A program made the position numbers and the translations under genes. A stretch of 64,000 nucleotides of DNA from Oscillospiraceae bacterium (GTDB lineage Bacteria > Bacillota > Clostridia > Oscillospirales > Ruminococcaceae), in contig JAETSI010000005.1 in the NCBI GenBank assembly GCA_021769725.1, forward strand, positions 1 to 64,000, read 5' to 3'. The stretch's first letter is position 1. Each line of letters opens with the position of its first letter. Below are positions 34,267 through 41,714 of this stretch, one piece after another. Under the pieces are notes generated by a model that saw only the letters and a program-made list of their open reading frames with translations, was not told where the DNA came from and searched no databases.

Positions 34267-35193
34267 TCAAAAAAAGGACAATTGGTCATCTATCCAGCTT
34301 ACCTGCTCCGCCTGATGGATAATTTCTCCGTCACTTAGATTGCCGATAAGAAAAGGAGACTTTGGATCGTGGTTATTCATATTCCGTCTCACGTTTTCTC
34401 TGTTGGAATTGGCGTAACAATATCGGCAGAGATGTCCGCAGGTATCATACGCTCCTATATCTGTACCCAGAACGCAGCTGCACTCCGCACGCTGCGATTT
34501 CTTTTTAGGAACATCGATCCGGCTTCCGATAGCCTGCTCAAATGTTTCTTTGGTCATACAGCCTTCGCAGTCAACACCATATTGAGCGAGATCATTTCCC
34601 TCAGCACAGGCTTTGATAGTTATACCGTAACGGCTGCCTATCTCTGCAAAGGTCTTTCCGATAGCAACACGTTCCTGCGAAGTCACTGTCCTTACCTGTG
34701 GAAAATTACGCATGACTTTCTCATAAAGATCAATAAAGCTGATAACGCAGACATTAGTATAACCGGAAAGAGTCCTGCACATGGTCTCAAAATCGGATAT
34801 ATGGCGTTCAATGGTATACGTGTTGTCAATGAAAACCGGATCGTAACGCCACGCAATGCAGTTCGTTCCGACAGCTTCCGACAGCACTGCAAAGTCCTGC
34901 ATTACCTGTTCTTTAGGTGGTACGTTAGGCTCAATATCCTTGTCATATGGGGTTATCGTTACGAACCAATACTGATGAAAACGTTTCAGTTCGTCTATGT
35001 ATCTGAGCATCGGAGCAGGATTTTTTGTACAAAATGCAAGGCAGTCAACCACATCGGGTGAGAGTTCATATCTTGTTATCCAATCGGGACGATATGGATT
35101 CCGCACCAGTACATACCCTTCACGTATCCTGTTCATGAACCATTCTGAATAAAATGCGGGAATATCCGTCCGCATTCCTGTATTAATTATCAT
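34267..35193 (-). CDS. DUF1848 family protein (Cys-rich, radical-SAM-like)
   Basis: A 308-aa DUF1848 protein: MIINTGMRTDIPAFYSEWFMNRI, then GYVLVRNPY, VDCLAFCTKNPAPML and HQYWFVTITPYDKDIEP. Cys clusters CEGCMTKETF (near 215) and GHLCRYCYAN (near 258) could bind an Fe-S cluster or zinc. The family appears related to the SPL/radical-SAM photoproduct lyase group; activity is unknown. ATG 35193 has GAGGAA 8 nt upstream. It lies downstream of a PhzF-like gene after 25 nt, so both belong to one operon that begins at the ASCH-DUF1810 gene. Confidence 0.85.
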   Translation of the reverse strand: MIINTGMRTDIPAFYSEWFMNRIREGYVLVRNPYRPDWITRYELSPDVVDCLAFCTKNPAPMLRYIDELKRFHQYWFVTITPYDKDIEPNVPPKEQVMQDFAVLSEAVGTNCIAWRYDPVFIDNTYTIERHISDFETMCRTLSGYTNVCVISFIDLYEKVMRNFPQVRTVTSQERVAIGKTFAEIGSRYGITIKACAEGNDLAQYGVDCEGCMTKETFEQAIGSRIDVPKKKSQRAECSCVLGTDIGAYDTCGHLCRYCYANSNRENVRRNMNNHDPKSPFLIGNLSDGEIIHQAEQVSWIDDQLSFF

Positions 35194-35218
35194 ACGCAAA
35201 ATTCCTCATATAACTGAA

Positions 35219-35995
35219 CTATACTCCAACAATATCATTTATCGAAAATAGCGTTGCTTTTCCCGAGATTATAACATTTTCTCCGCCGATCTCACAGTAA
35301 AGCGCACCTGAACGTTTGGAGGCTTGAAGTGCGGTTATACCGGATTTATTCAGCCTTCTGCACCAGTAAGGAGCTATCATGCAATGAGTCGAGCCTGTTA
35401 CAGGATCTTCGTCTATACCTACCTTTGGAGCAAACACTCTTGAAACGCAGTCATACGCCGATCCCTTTGCTGTTACAGCGATGCAAGCTCCGTCTAATTG
35501 TGAAAGCAGCGACATATCAGGCTGCAAGTCTCTGACTTCGTCTTCATCTCTCAGAACAAACATAATATCCCGATCTTTGTACGCTGCAAGGGGAACAGTA
35601 CCAAGTGCTTCTATCATTGTATCGGTGATCTCAATGTGCTTCAACTCATATGCAGGAAAAACCATTTTTATCAGTTCTCCTGATCTGCATACTGTAAAAT
35701 CTCCGATCTGACCGTGAAGCTTTATATCTTCGGACTCATTCTCATAATAATTGAACAGAATAAAAGCAGTTGCGAGAGTAGCGTGTCCGCAAAAATCTAT
35801 CTCACTTTTAGGTGTGAACCAGCGAATGTGATAGCGATCGTTTTCTTTTACAGCAAACGCCGTCTCAGACAAATTATTTTCAGCAGCAATATTCTTCATA
35901 AGCGTCTCATCGGGGAAACGATCAAGCACGCAGACTGCTGCCGGATTTCCGGAAAACACCTTATCCGTAAATGCGTCAACTATGTATTGTTTCAT
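35219..35995 (-). CDS. PhzF family isomerase-like protein
   Basis: A 258-aa PhzF/diaminopimelate-epimerase-fold protein. Start MKQYIVDAFTDKVFSGNPAAVCVLD; the conserved glutamate is in ENNLSETAF (near 45); then FTPKSEIDFCGHATLATAF and a C-terminal DPVTGSTHCMIAPYW. These enzymes isomerise small molecules; the substrate is unknown here. ATG 35995 is chosen because AAAGGAAG precedes it. Genes of this family are often acquired as small-molecule-modifying accessory genes. It sits between the ASCH-DUF1810 gene and the DUF1848 gene on the same strand. Confidence 0.88.
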   Translation of the reverse strand: MKQYIVDAFTDKVFSGNPAAVCVLDRFPDETLMKNIAAENNLSETAFAVKENDRYHIRWFTPKSEIDFCGHATLATAFILFNYYENESEDIKLHGQIGDFTVCRSGELIKMVFPAYELKHIEITDTMIEALGTVPLAAYKDRDIMFVLRDEDEVRDLQPDMSLLSQLDGACIAVTAKGSAYDCVSRVFAPKVGIDEDPVTGSTHCMIAPYWCRRLNKSGITALQASKRSGALYCEIGGENVIISGKATLFSINDIVGV

Positions 35996-36045
35996 TTTTC
36001 TTCCTTTCATTCAATGTTTATTTCAAGCATATTGATACTTTGCCA

Positions 36046-36804
36046 TTACAATTGCTCCAAAGTCTTTTCGTCCTCAGCACCATGACAGTATTTTTCAAGT
36101 ACACGCTGAAAAAGCTCGTTATCAGGAGCGGCATGCTTGAAAAGTGTCATACATGAGCGGAGCTTGTATGCGTCAGGGATTCCGAAAACTGCAACAGGGT
36201 CATTATTGTCTATATCCAACAGCGCCGAAGTTATTTCTATAAGCCTTTCACCGAGAACGGGATGAGCATAATAATCGACAGCCTCGGTCAGGTCGTTTAT
36301 AGAAAAAAATGCAGTTGTTCCGCTTAAGCCCAGTCCCTTTATTTGAGGGAAAACATACCACATCCAGCATGAAATCTTCATGCCTTGCTTAATTTCTTTT
36401 AGTGCCGTCTGATATGTTTCTCCAAAACTGTAAACTTGTTCCTGAGCATCAATGAATTTCTGCAACTCGGTCTTACGGAATTCTATGCCGAGCACACCGT
36501 ATTTTTCTTGATCCTCACGGGTATAGAATGTATCCATATAATCAGGCGCAACGATCTCATCGGACTTAAACCCATATTTTTCTTTTGGTATCTCTGAAAA
36601 TAGTTCATTGAAGCTATCGAAATGATGCAAAGCTGTTACACGAACCTGTATTTTCCTATCAGGTTTATCTATATGCGAAAACTCAATGAAATCGCCGACC
36701 CGAACCTTACGCCGCTTTTCATCATTAAGCCGAAGCTCTATAGTTTTTCCGCCATTCTCAATCATTTCAAACGGCTCATTGTTCAATTTCATAGTGTGAA
36801 GCAT
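36046..36804 (-). CDS. ASCH domain fused to DUF1810
   Basis: A 252-aa two-domain protein. Residues 1-110 are ASCH-like (MLHTMKLNNEPFEMIENGGKTIELRL, KVRVGDFIEFSH), a PUA-related fold that binds RNA or modified nucleotides. Residues 113-245 are DUF1810 (LQKFIDAQEQVYSFGETYQTALKEI, SCWMWYVFPQIKGLGLS), a family linked to NADAR/ADP-ribose chemistry. The fusion suggests recognition of a modified nucleotide. ATG 36804 follows GGAAGGAG. It is the first gene of a three-gene minus-strand operon. The domain calls are by pattern; the role is inference. Confidence 0.8.
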   Translation of the reverse strand: MLHTMKLNNEPFEMIENGGKTIELRLNDEKRRKVRVGDFIEFSHIDKPDRKIQVRVTALHHFDSFNELFSEIPKEKYGFKSDEIVAPDYMDTFYTREDQEKYGVLGIEFRKTELQKFIDAQEQVYSFGETYQTALKEIKQGMKISCWMWYVFPQIKGLGLSGTTAFFSINDLTEAVDYYAHPVLGERLIEITSALLDIDNNDPVAVFGIPDAYKLRSCMTLFKHAAPDNELFQRVLEKYCHGAEDEKTLEQL

Positions 36805-36937
36805 AAATCCGAACTCCTTCCGTAGTATATATTAATTATATCATTTTCTACCGCTGAATTCAATAGGTATTCTGTAATAAATCAAGAAGAGATGATAAGA
36901 AATTTCTATTTTTTTGATTTTGTAAATGTATATAATT

Positions 36938-36961
36938 ATTATGTAATAATAATTACATAAT
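36938..36961. promoter_or_regulatory. 10-bp inverted repeat in an AT-rich divergent intergenic region
   Basis: ATTATGTAAT-aata-ATTACATAAT, between the divergent ASCH-DUF1810 and DUF960 genes. A candidate operator or DNA-bending site; no cognate regulator is obvious. Confidence 0.5.
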
Positions 36962-37080
36962 ATCAATTGATATATTTGCCTGTATATAGGCATTTTCCGA
37001 TTATTCTATTCTTTCATATATATATTATTAATTTGATACCATGATTGTGGTAATCAAATTATGCGAAGGAGAATCCAAAA

Positions 37081-37365
37081 ATGTTCAACAATAGCCGATA
37101 TCTGACTTGTGGAGTAGACAGTACAATCCCACTGGAATTACAGTTATTCTTGTGGACTTGCGTCGATAGACTGCCCGAGCCAAGAGACCATTTGCAGATC
37201 TTTGATTTGAATCCCATAGGCTGTATGCAGGGAATCACGCACCGTTCAGAAGAACCTGAATACCGCATGGAGTATCTCATTCAGTCAGATACTCCAATCA
37301 CTGAAAAGCTGTATATAATTGACGACGGAGAACACAGCACAATGCTTTTAGCAAGCGAATATTAA
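37081..37365 (+). CDS. DUF960 family protein
   Basis: A 94-aa DUF960 protein: MFNNSRYLTCGVDSTIPLELQLFLWTCVD, then DHLQIFDLNPIGCMQGITHRSEEPEYRMEYLI. This family is frequent on Firmicutes mobile elements and phages, function unknown. ATG 37081 follows GAAGGAGA. A hairpin terminator lies between it and the amidoligase gene, so it may also be separately expressed. Confidence 0.85.
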   Translation: MFNNSRYLTCGVDSTIPLELQLFLWTCVDRLPEPRDHLQIFDLNPIGCMQGITHRSEEPEYRMEYLIQSDTPITEKLYIIDDGEHSTMLLASEY

Positions 37366-37371
37366 AGATTT

Positions 37372-37398
37372 AGCCAGCCCCTCGTGGGCTGGCTTTTC
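37372..37398 (+). terminator. Terminator between DUF960 and amidoligase genes
   Basis: AGCCAGCCC / GGGCTGGCT, a 9-bp stem with a 5-nt loop followed by TTTTCT. It would reduce but probably not abolish readthrough into the amidoligase gene 25 nt on. Confidence 0.75.
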
Positions 37399-37419
37399 TA
37401 CGTTTACGGAGGTTTAAAA

Positions 37420-38517
37420 ATGGAAGAAAACAAAATCCACTGCGCCAATTGCGGTGATCTTATTGAAAACGATGATTACGACACTGTCAACGGAGAACCG
37501 GTTTGTCCAGACTGTATCGAACGCCATACAACGACTTGCGACCGCTGCGGAAATACTGTCTGGATGCAAGATTCATACGGAGACGAATACACCACATTAT
37601 GCCGTCATTGCTATGAAAATCACTACACTCGCTGCTCTTGCTGTGACGCCCTGATCCATGAGGATGATGCATATCACTTGAATGGTTATGATTACTGTTC
37701 GGACTGCTACCACGAAGAGGTTGACCGCAGTCGCTCGATACATGACTATGGCTATAAACCCGAGCCAATATTTTACGGCGATTCCGATCGCTATTTCGGC
37801 GTGGAGCTTGAAATCGACGGAGCAGGTAAGGACAGCGATAATGCCGATGATTTGCTTGAAATTACCAATGTGAATGATGAGCATATCTACATAAAATCTG
37901 ACGGCTCGCTTGATGACGGAATGGAAATAGTCTCGTACCCTATGACGCTTGATTATCATAAGAATTTCTGCTGGGAAGATATTATGAGGAAAGCTATCTC
38001 TCTTGGCTACCGTTCGCATCAGACTTCAACTTGTGGACTGCACGTTCATGTCAATCGTGATTGCCTCGGAGAAGATCGTGACGATCAGGACGAGGTTATC
38101 AGCAAAATACTTTACTTTGTGGAGCATCACTGGAACGAGATGTTGAAATTCTCTCGGCGTTCGGAGTACACAATGAATCGTTGGGCTGCAAGATACGGCT
38201 ACGAAAACTCTGCAAGGGCAATTTTGGATAAGGCAAAGAAAGGCAATTGCGGAAGGTATGCTGCCGTGAATCTTATGAATTACAGCACGATAGAGTTCAG
38301 ATTGTTCCGAGGTACGCTCAAATACAGCACATTTCTCGCAACGCTTGAACTGGTAAATGCTATCATCGAAACTGCTCTCTATTACAGTGAAGAGGAGTTG
38401 CACAAGCTATCGTGGTCGGAGTTCGTACGCCGTCTGAAAGAACCGGAGTTGATTCAGTACTTAAAGGAACGTCAGCTATACATAAACGAAACTATTGAAT
38501 CCGAGGAGGAAATGTAA
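37420..38517 (+). CDS. Amidoligase-family protein with N-terminal zinc ribbons
   Basis: A 365-aa protein. Residues 8-100 hold at least five CxxC pairs (HCANCGD, VCPDCIE, TCDRCGN, LCRHCYE, RCSCCDA, YCSDCYH), a LIM/zinc-ribbon-like array. Residues 118-350 match the putative amidoligase (COOH-NH2 ligase) family: FGVELEIDGAGKD, SDGSLDDGMEIVSYPMTL, TCGLHVHVNRDCLG and YSTIEFRLFRGTLKY. These enzymes form amide bonds using ATP and usually pair with a class II glutamine amidotransferase, as they do here. ATG 37420 has CGGAGG upstream; a GTG 36 nt earlier lacks a site. The substrate is unknown, perhaps a protein or peptide held by the zinc ribbons. Confidence 0.82.
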   Translation: MEENKIHCANCGDLIENDDYDTVNGEPVCPDCIERHTTTCDRCGNTVWMQDSYGDEYTTLCRHCYENHYTRCSCCDALIHEDDAYHLNGYDYCSDCYHEEVDRSRSIHDYGYKPEPIFYGDSDRYFGVELEIDGAGKDSDNADDLLEITNVNDEHIYIKSDGSLDDGMEIVSYPMTLDYHKNFCWEDIMRKAISLGYRSHQTSTCGLHVHVNRDCLGEDRDDQDEVISKILYFVEHHWNEMLKFSRRSEYTMNRWAARYGYENSARAILDKAKKGNCGRYAAVNLMNYSTIEFRLFRGTLKYSTFLATLELVNAIIETALYYSEEELHKLSWSEFVRRLKEPELIQYLKERQLYINETIESEEEM

Positions 38518-38691
38518 ATGAAATCCACAGACTTAATTAAGAACACTTCCACCGGCAGTCCTATAGGCGAATTTCTGAAAATCGCCGCGTTGATTGCCGC
38601 AACAATATTGGTGGACAAGATTGGCAATGTCGTGACCGAAATTACCAACGAAAACAAACCACCGCAGATTATTTACAAGGAGGAAAATTGA
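38518..38691 (+). CDS. Small membrane peptide (57 aa) between amidoligase and amidotransferase genes
   Basis: The ATG at 38518 directly follows the amidoligase TAA and opens 57 codons to a TGA at 38691, 1 nt before the amidotransferase ATG. The peptide starts MKSTDLIKNTSTGSPIGEF, has one hydrophobic helix (FLKIAALIAATILVDKIG) and ends with a charged tail ENKPPQIIYKEEN. AGGAGG lies 6-11 nt before its start, inside the amidoligase gene. I do not recognise it. Its conserved-looking place between the two enzymes makes it a candidate substrate or membrane anchor; that is inference. Confidence 0.7.
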   Translation: MKSTDLIKNTSTGSPIGEFLKIAALIAATILVDKIGNVVTEITNENKPPQIIYKEEN

Positions 38692-38692
38692 A

Positions 38693-39670
38693 ATGTGTGC
38701 ATTATTTGGCTGGCTCGATTACAAGGGAATTGTACCATATAAGGTACTCAAAAAACTTACTCAGGCATTAGCAAATGCTGCTGAGGAACGTGGCACGGAT
38801 GCCGCTGGAATTTCTTATATTAAGGACGGAAAGTTGACGATATTCAAGCGTCCCAAGCCTGCTCACAAGATACACTTTAACGCACCTGAAAATACGACCG
38901 CAATCATGGGACATACACGCATGGCGACCCAGGGCGATAAATCACGTAATTTTAACAATCATCCATTCTCCGGTACTGCCGGAGGCATTTCGTTTGCTTT
39001 CGCTCATAACGGAGTTCTCTGGAACGACAGAGAACTTCGCCATGATAAAAAGCTCCCAGATACTCACATCGAAACGGACAGCTACATCGCAGTCCAGCTT
39101 CTTGAATCACAAGAAAAGCTCGACTTTGATTCGCTGCGGTATATGGCGGAAACAGTTGAAGGAAACTTCACTTTTACTGTGCTTGATGAAGCTAATTCTC
39201 TATATATTATAAAAGGAAGTAATCCTATGTGCCTGCTCCATTTTGAGTCTCTTGGACTGTACATATATGCTTCGACCGAGAGTATCATGAAAAACGCTCT
39301 TCGCAAAGTCGGATTATACAAATTCGCTTCTGAGAAAATAGAAGTTGATGAGGGTGATATTCTGCGTATCGACAGAAACGGCGAGATCACTCGCTCCGAG
39401 TTTGAGCCGAAGTTGTACCGTTCAAAATACATAAGTTGGTACGGTGACGCTGAGCCATACTATGGTGTTCACGAAGAAATGCTGCTGGCATACTGTAGCT
39501 GTTACGGTGTGGACAGTTCCGACGTTGAACTCCTGCTTGAATATGGCTATACCTGCGACGAGATCGAGGATATGCTTGTAGACCATGCCCTGCTCCATGA
39601 AACATTGCAGGCAATCAAGTTCGAGGACGGTGAGAGTCTGTACGAGAACTGCTATAGTGAAGTGTTATAA
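38693..39670 (+). CDS. Class II glutamine amidotransferase
   Basis: A 325-aa protein with an N-terminal-nucleophile GATase domain: C2 after Met removal (MCALFGWLDYKG), then EERGTDAAGISYIKDGK, AIMGHTRMATQGDKS (near 72-86), FAHNGVLWN and ETDSYIAVQLL. It should free ammonia from glutamine and pass it to a partner. The C-terminal 90 residues (SKYISWYGDAEPYYGVHEE, then VELLLEYGYTCDEIEDML) are not part of the usual domain and include a UBA/helical-like segment. The ATG has AAGGAGG upstream. It shares the operon with the amidoligase, so amide transfer to a carboxylate is the likely joint reaction. Confidence 0.88.
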   Translation: MCALFGWLDYKGIVPYKVLKKLTQALANAAEERGTDAAGISYIKDGKLTIFKRPKPAHKIHFNAPENTTAIMGHTRMATQGDKSRNFNNHPFSGTAGGISFAFAHNGVLWNDRELRHDKKLPDTHIETDSYIAVQLLESQEKLDFDSLRYMAETVEGNFTFTVLDEANSLYIIKGSNPMCLLHFESLGLYIYASTESIMKNALRKVGLYKFASEKIEVDEGDILRIDRNGEITRSEFEPKLYRSKYISWYGDAEPYYGVHEEMLLAYCSCYGVDSSDVELLLEYGYTCDEIEDMLVDHALLHETLQAIKFEDGESLYENCYSEVL

Positions 39671-40242
39671 TGAGCAGGATCGGGTATATTCGTGTATCTA
39701 CTGAACATCAGGAGACAGATCGACAGGAAGCCATAATGAAACAGTATAAAGTGGAGCGGATCTTTGCCGAAAAGATGTCCGGTAAGAACGCCAACCGTCC
39801 GGAACTGAAGAATATGCTTGATTACGTTCGTGAAGGCGACACCTTGTATATTGAAAGTATCAGTAGACTGGGACGATCCACGCGAGACCTGCTCAATATA
39901 ATAGATGTACTCCAAAGCAAGGGGGTTACGCTTGTGAGCAGTAAAGAGAATATTGACACCAATACCCCACAAGGTCGATTCGTGCTGTCTATATTTGCAG
40001 CGCTCTCTGAACTTGAACGTGAGCAAACTTTACAACGGCAGCGTGAGGGCATCGCTATTGCAAAATCACAGGGAAAGTACAAAGGCAGACAGCCTATTTC
40101 TATCGACTGGATAAAATTCGGACAATTGTATGAACTATGGAAATCTGACGCTATCACGGCAGTAGAATTTCAGAAGCGTATGGAACTTCGCACTAACACC
40201 TTCTACCGTAGGCTCAGAGAATATGAGAGCAGACCAAAATAA
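39670..40242 (+). CDS. Serine recombinase (resolvase/invertase family)
   Basis: A 190-aa small serine recombinase. The catalytic domain starts IGYIRVSTEHQETDRQ with the nucleophile S10, then SGKNANRPELKNML, YIESISRLGRSTRDLL (Arg pair) and FAALSELEREQTLQRQREGI. A C-terminal helix-turn-helix-like arm follows (YELWKSDAITAVEFQKRMEL). It can cut and rejoin DNA at res/inversion sites. Its ATG overlaps the GATase stop (TAATG), so it is translated with that operon. It may resolve or invert DNA within the element; no inverted repeat site was clear. Confidence 0.92.
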   Translation: MSRIGYIRVSTEHQETDRQEAIMKQYKVERIFAEKMSGKNANRPELKNMLDYVREGDTLYIESISRLGRSTRDLLNIIDVLQSKGVTLVSSKENIDTNTPQGRFVLSIFAALSELEREQTLQRQREGIAIAKSQGKYKGRQPISIDWIKFGQLYELWKSDAITAVEFQKRMELRTNTFYRRLREYESRPK

Positions 40243-40248
40243 TAATAA

Positions 40249-40280
40249 GGAGCCAATACAAAAATTACTGTATTGGCTCC
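40249..40280 (+). terminator. Terminator of the resolvase operon
   Basis: A 12-bp perfect stem GGAGCCAATACA / TGTATTGGCTCC with an 8-nt loop, followed by GTCTTTCTTTC, 6 nt after the recombinase stop. Confidence 0.85.
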
Positions 40281-40490
40281 GTCTTTCTTTCAATAGGGTA
40301 TCCTATCTTTTTGCAGTATTGCAAAAATGGAAATACCGCTTTTGTGAAATGGATTTTGAATATTTCAATAGACTACGGGCTAATGAAACATTAATACAGC
40401 TTGCTATTTTTTGTCGAGGTCAAATGTCAGTGAAATGTATTAAGATTTGAAATTTGATCTGCCACAGCTAACAAAATTGATCCTTGCTCA
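40281..40490. other. Intergenic stretch before the Fic gene
   Basis: With the flanking terminator and promoter this completes the 314-nt gap between the resolvase and Fic genes. The short frames in it have no ribosome site, and I see no further structure. Confidence 0.55.
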
Positions 40491-40519
40491 TTGATTTTTC
40501 GCACAAATTATGTTATAAT
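40491..40519 (+). promoter_or_regulatory. Promoter of the Fic gene
   Basis: TTGATT (40491-40496), 17-nt spacer, TATAAT (40514-40519). It shares most bases with the DUF3990 promoter at 10248-10276. Confidence 0.8.
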
Positions 40520-40556
40520 AAATATACAATAATAGTGTATCAAACAGGAGGTTACC

Positions 40557-41630
40557 ATGGCACAGGAATACGATTGGCAGTATGATTTAGATGAATATAT
40601 CCGTCAGGGCGAAGCTGACCGTGCCGAGAAAAGTGCAGCATGGCAGACTGCGATCGGATTGCAGGATGTTGACGGTCTGCAAACCTCTGACTATCTCCTC
40701 GAAACAGCTAAAGAGCATATTGAGGGTAAAATCGATATTGCAACGGCACAAAAACGTATCAGAAGTTACTACGAACAGCGCAATGAACGGCTTACAGCTG
40801 ACCAAGATACAATGGAGGCAGATATAGTTGCATCTCGTATAGCTGAACTTTTAGCTGAGAAGACATTTCAGTTTTCTCCGGCAGAATTGCAGTCTATCCA
40901 TCGAAGACTCTTTGCAGGTGTATTTAAATCAGCAGGTCAATACCGCACTTATAATATCACAAAGAAAGAATGGGTCTTAAACGGAAATACTGTTTTCTAT
41001 GCCTCCTTCGACAGTATTCGTGACACGCTTGACTATGATTTCAATCAGGAAAAAGAATTTTCATATGCAGGACTTGACGCAACGCAGGCTATGAAACACA
41101 TAGCTATGTTTATCTCAGGTATCTGGCAGATTCATCCCTTCTGTGAAGGAAATACCCGTACTACTGCTGTATTTATGATAAAATACCTGCAAACCTTTGG
41201 ATTTAGTGTAAGCAACCAGGTGTTTGCAGACAATTCGTGGTACTTCCGAAATGCACTTGTCAGAGCTAATTACAACGATTTACAAAACAATATTCATGCA
41301 ACAACCGTCTTTCTCGAGCAGTTTATCGAGAATTTACTGACAGGTGCTGATCACGATTTGAAAAACAGATATATGCATATTGATCACACTGAAAAGTCCC
41401 AAAATGCAATTTCTGAAGTTTCAAAGTGCAAAAATTGCACTTTGGAGGAACTGGCGATACTGAGAGAGATCTCAAATAACCCTTTAATCACTCAAAAAGC
41501 CCTTGCAGACGCGATCGGCAAATCTGAACGTACTGTAAAATCCAGAACTGTTGAATTGCAGGAAAAAGGTTTGCTCCGCCGAAAAAATGGAAAAAGGAAC
41601 GGTCAGTGGGAAGTGCTCGTGGAGATATAA
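40557..41630 (+). CDS. Fic family AMP-transferase with built-in inhibitor-like N-terminus and C-terminal HTH
   Basis: A 357-aa Fic protein. The Fic motif HPFCEGNTRTT is at 193-203 with all catalytic residues. The N-terminus (30-90: GLQDVDGLQTSDYLLETAKEHI, then EGKIDIATAQKRIRSYY) resembles the VbhA-type inhibitory helix domain that blocks the ATP site. Residues 295-357 form a winged-helix (LTQKALADAIGKSERTVKSRTVELQEKGLLRR). The likely reaction is transfer of AMP or another nucleotide to a protein target. ATG 40557 follows CAGGAGGTTACC. It is a single gene with its own promoter. The likely role is a toxin or regulator with cis inhibition. Confidence 0.9.
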   Translation: MAQEYDWQYDLDEYIRQGEADRAEKSAAWQTAIGLQDVDGLQTSDYLLETAKEHIEGKIDIATAQKRIRSYYEQRNERLTADQDTMEADIVASRIAELLAEKTFQFSPAELQSIHRRLFAGVFKSAGQYRTYNITKKEWVLNGNTVFYASFDSIRDTLDYDFNQEKEFSYAGLDATQAMKHIAMFISGIWQIHPFCEGNTRTTAVFMIKYLQTFGFSVSNQVFADNSWYFRNALVRANYNDLQNNIHATTVFLEQFIENLLTGADHDLKNRYMHIDHTEKSQNAISEVSKCKNCTLEELAILREISNNPLITQKALADAIGKSERTVKSRTVELQEKGLLRRKNGKRNGQWEVLVEI

Positions 41631-41714
41631 GTTATACAACGGCTATTCCAATAATTCGCCCCGCTTTGATGCAGGGCATTTCATTTACAATTGTATGATT
41701 TATTTTGAAAAATA

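Noticed and set aside
40281-40490. Inversion site for the serine recombinase
   Set aside because: I could not find a pair of inverted or direct repeats of the expected length near the recombinase.
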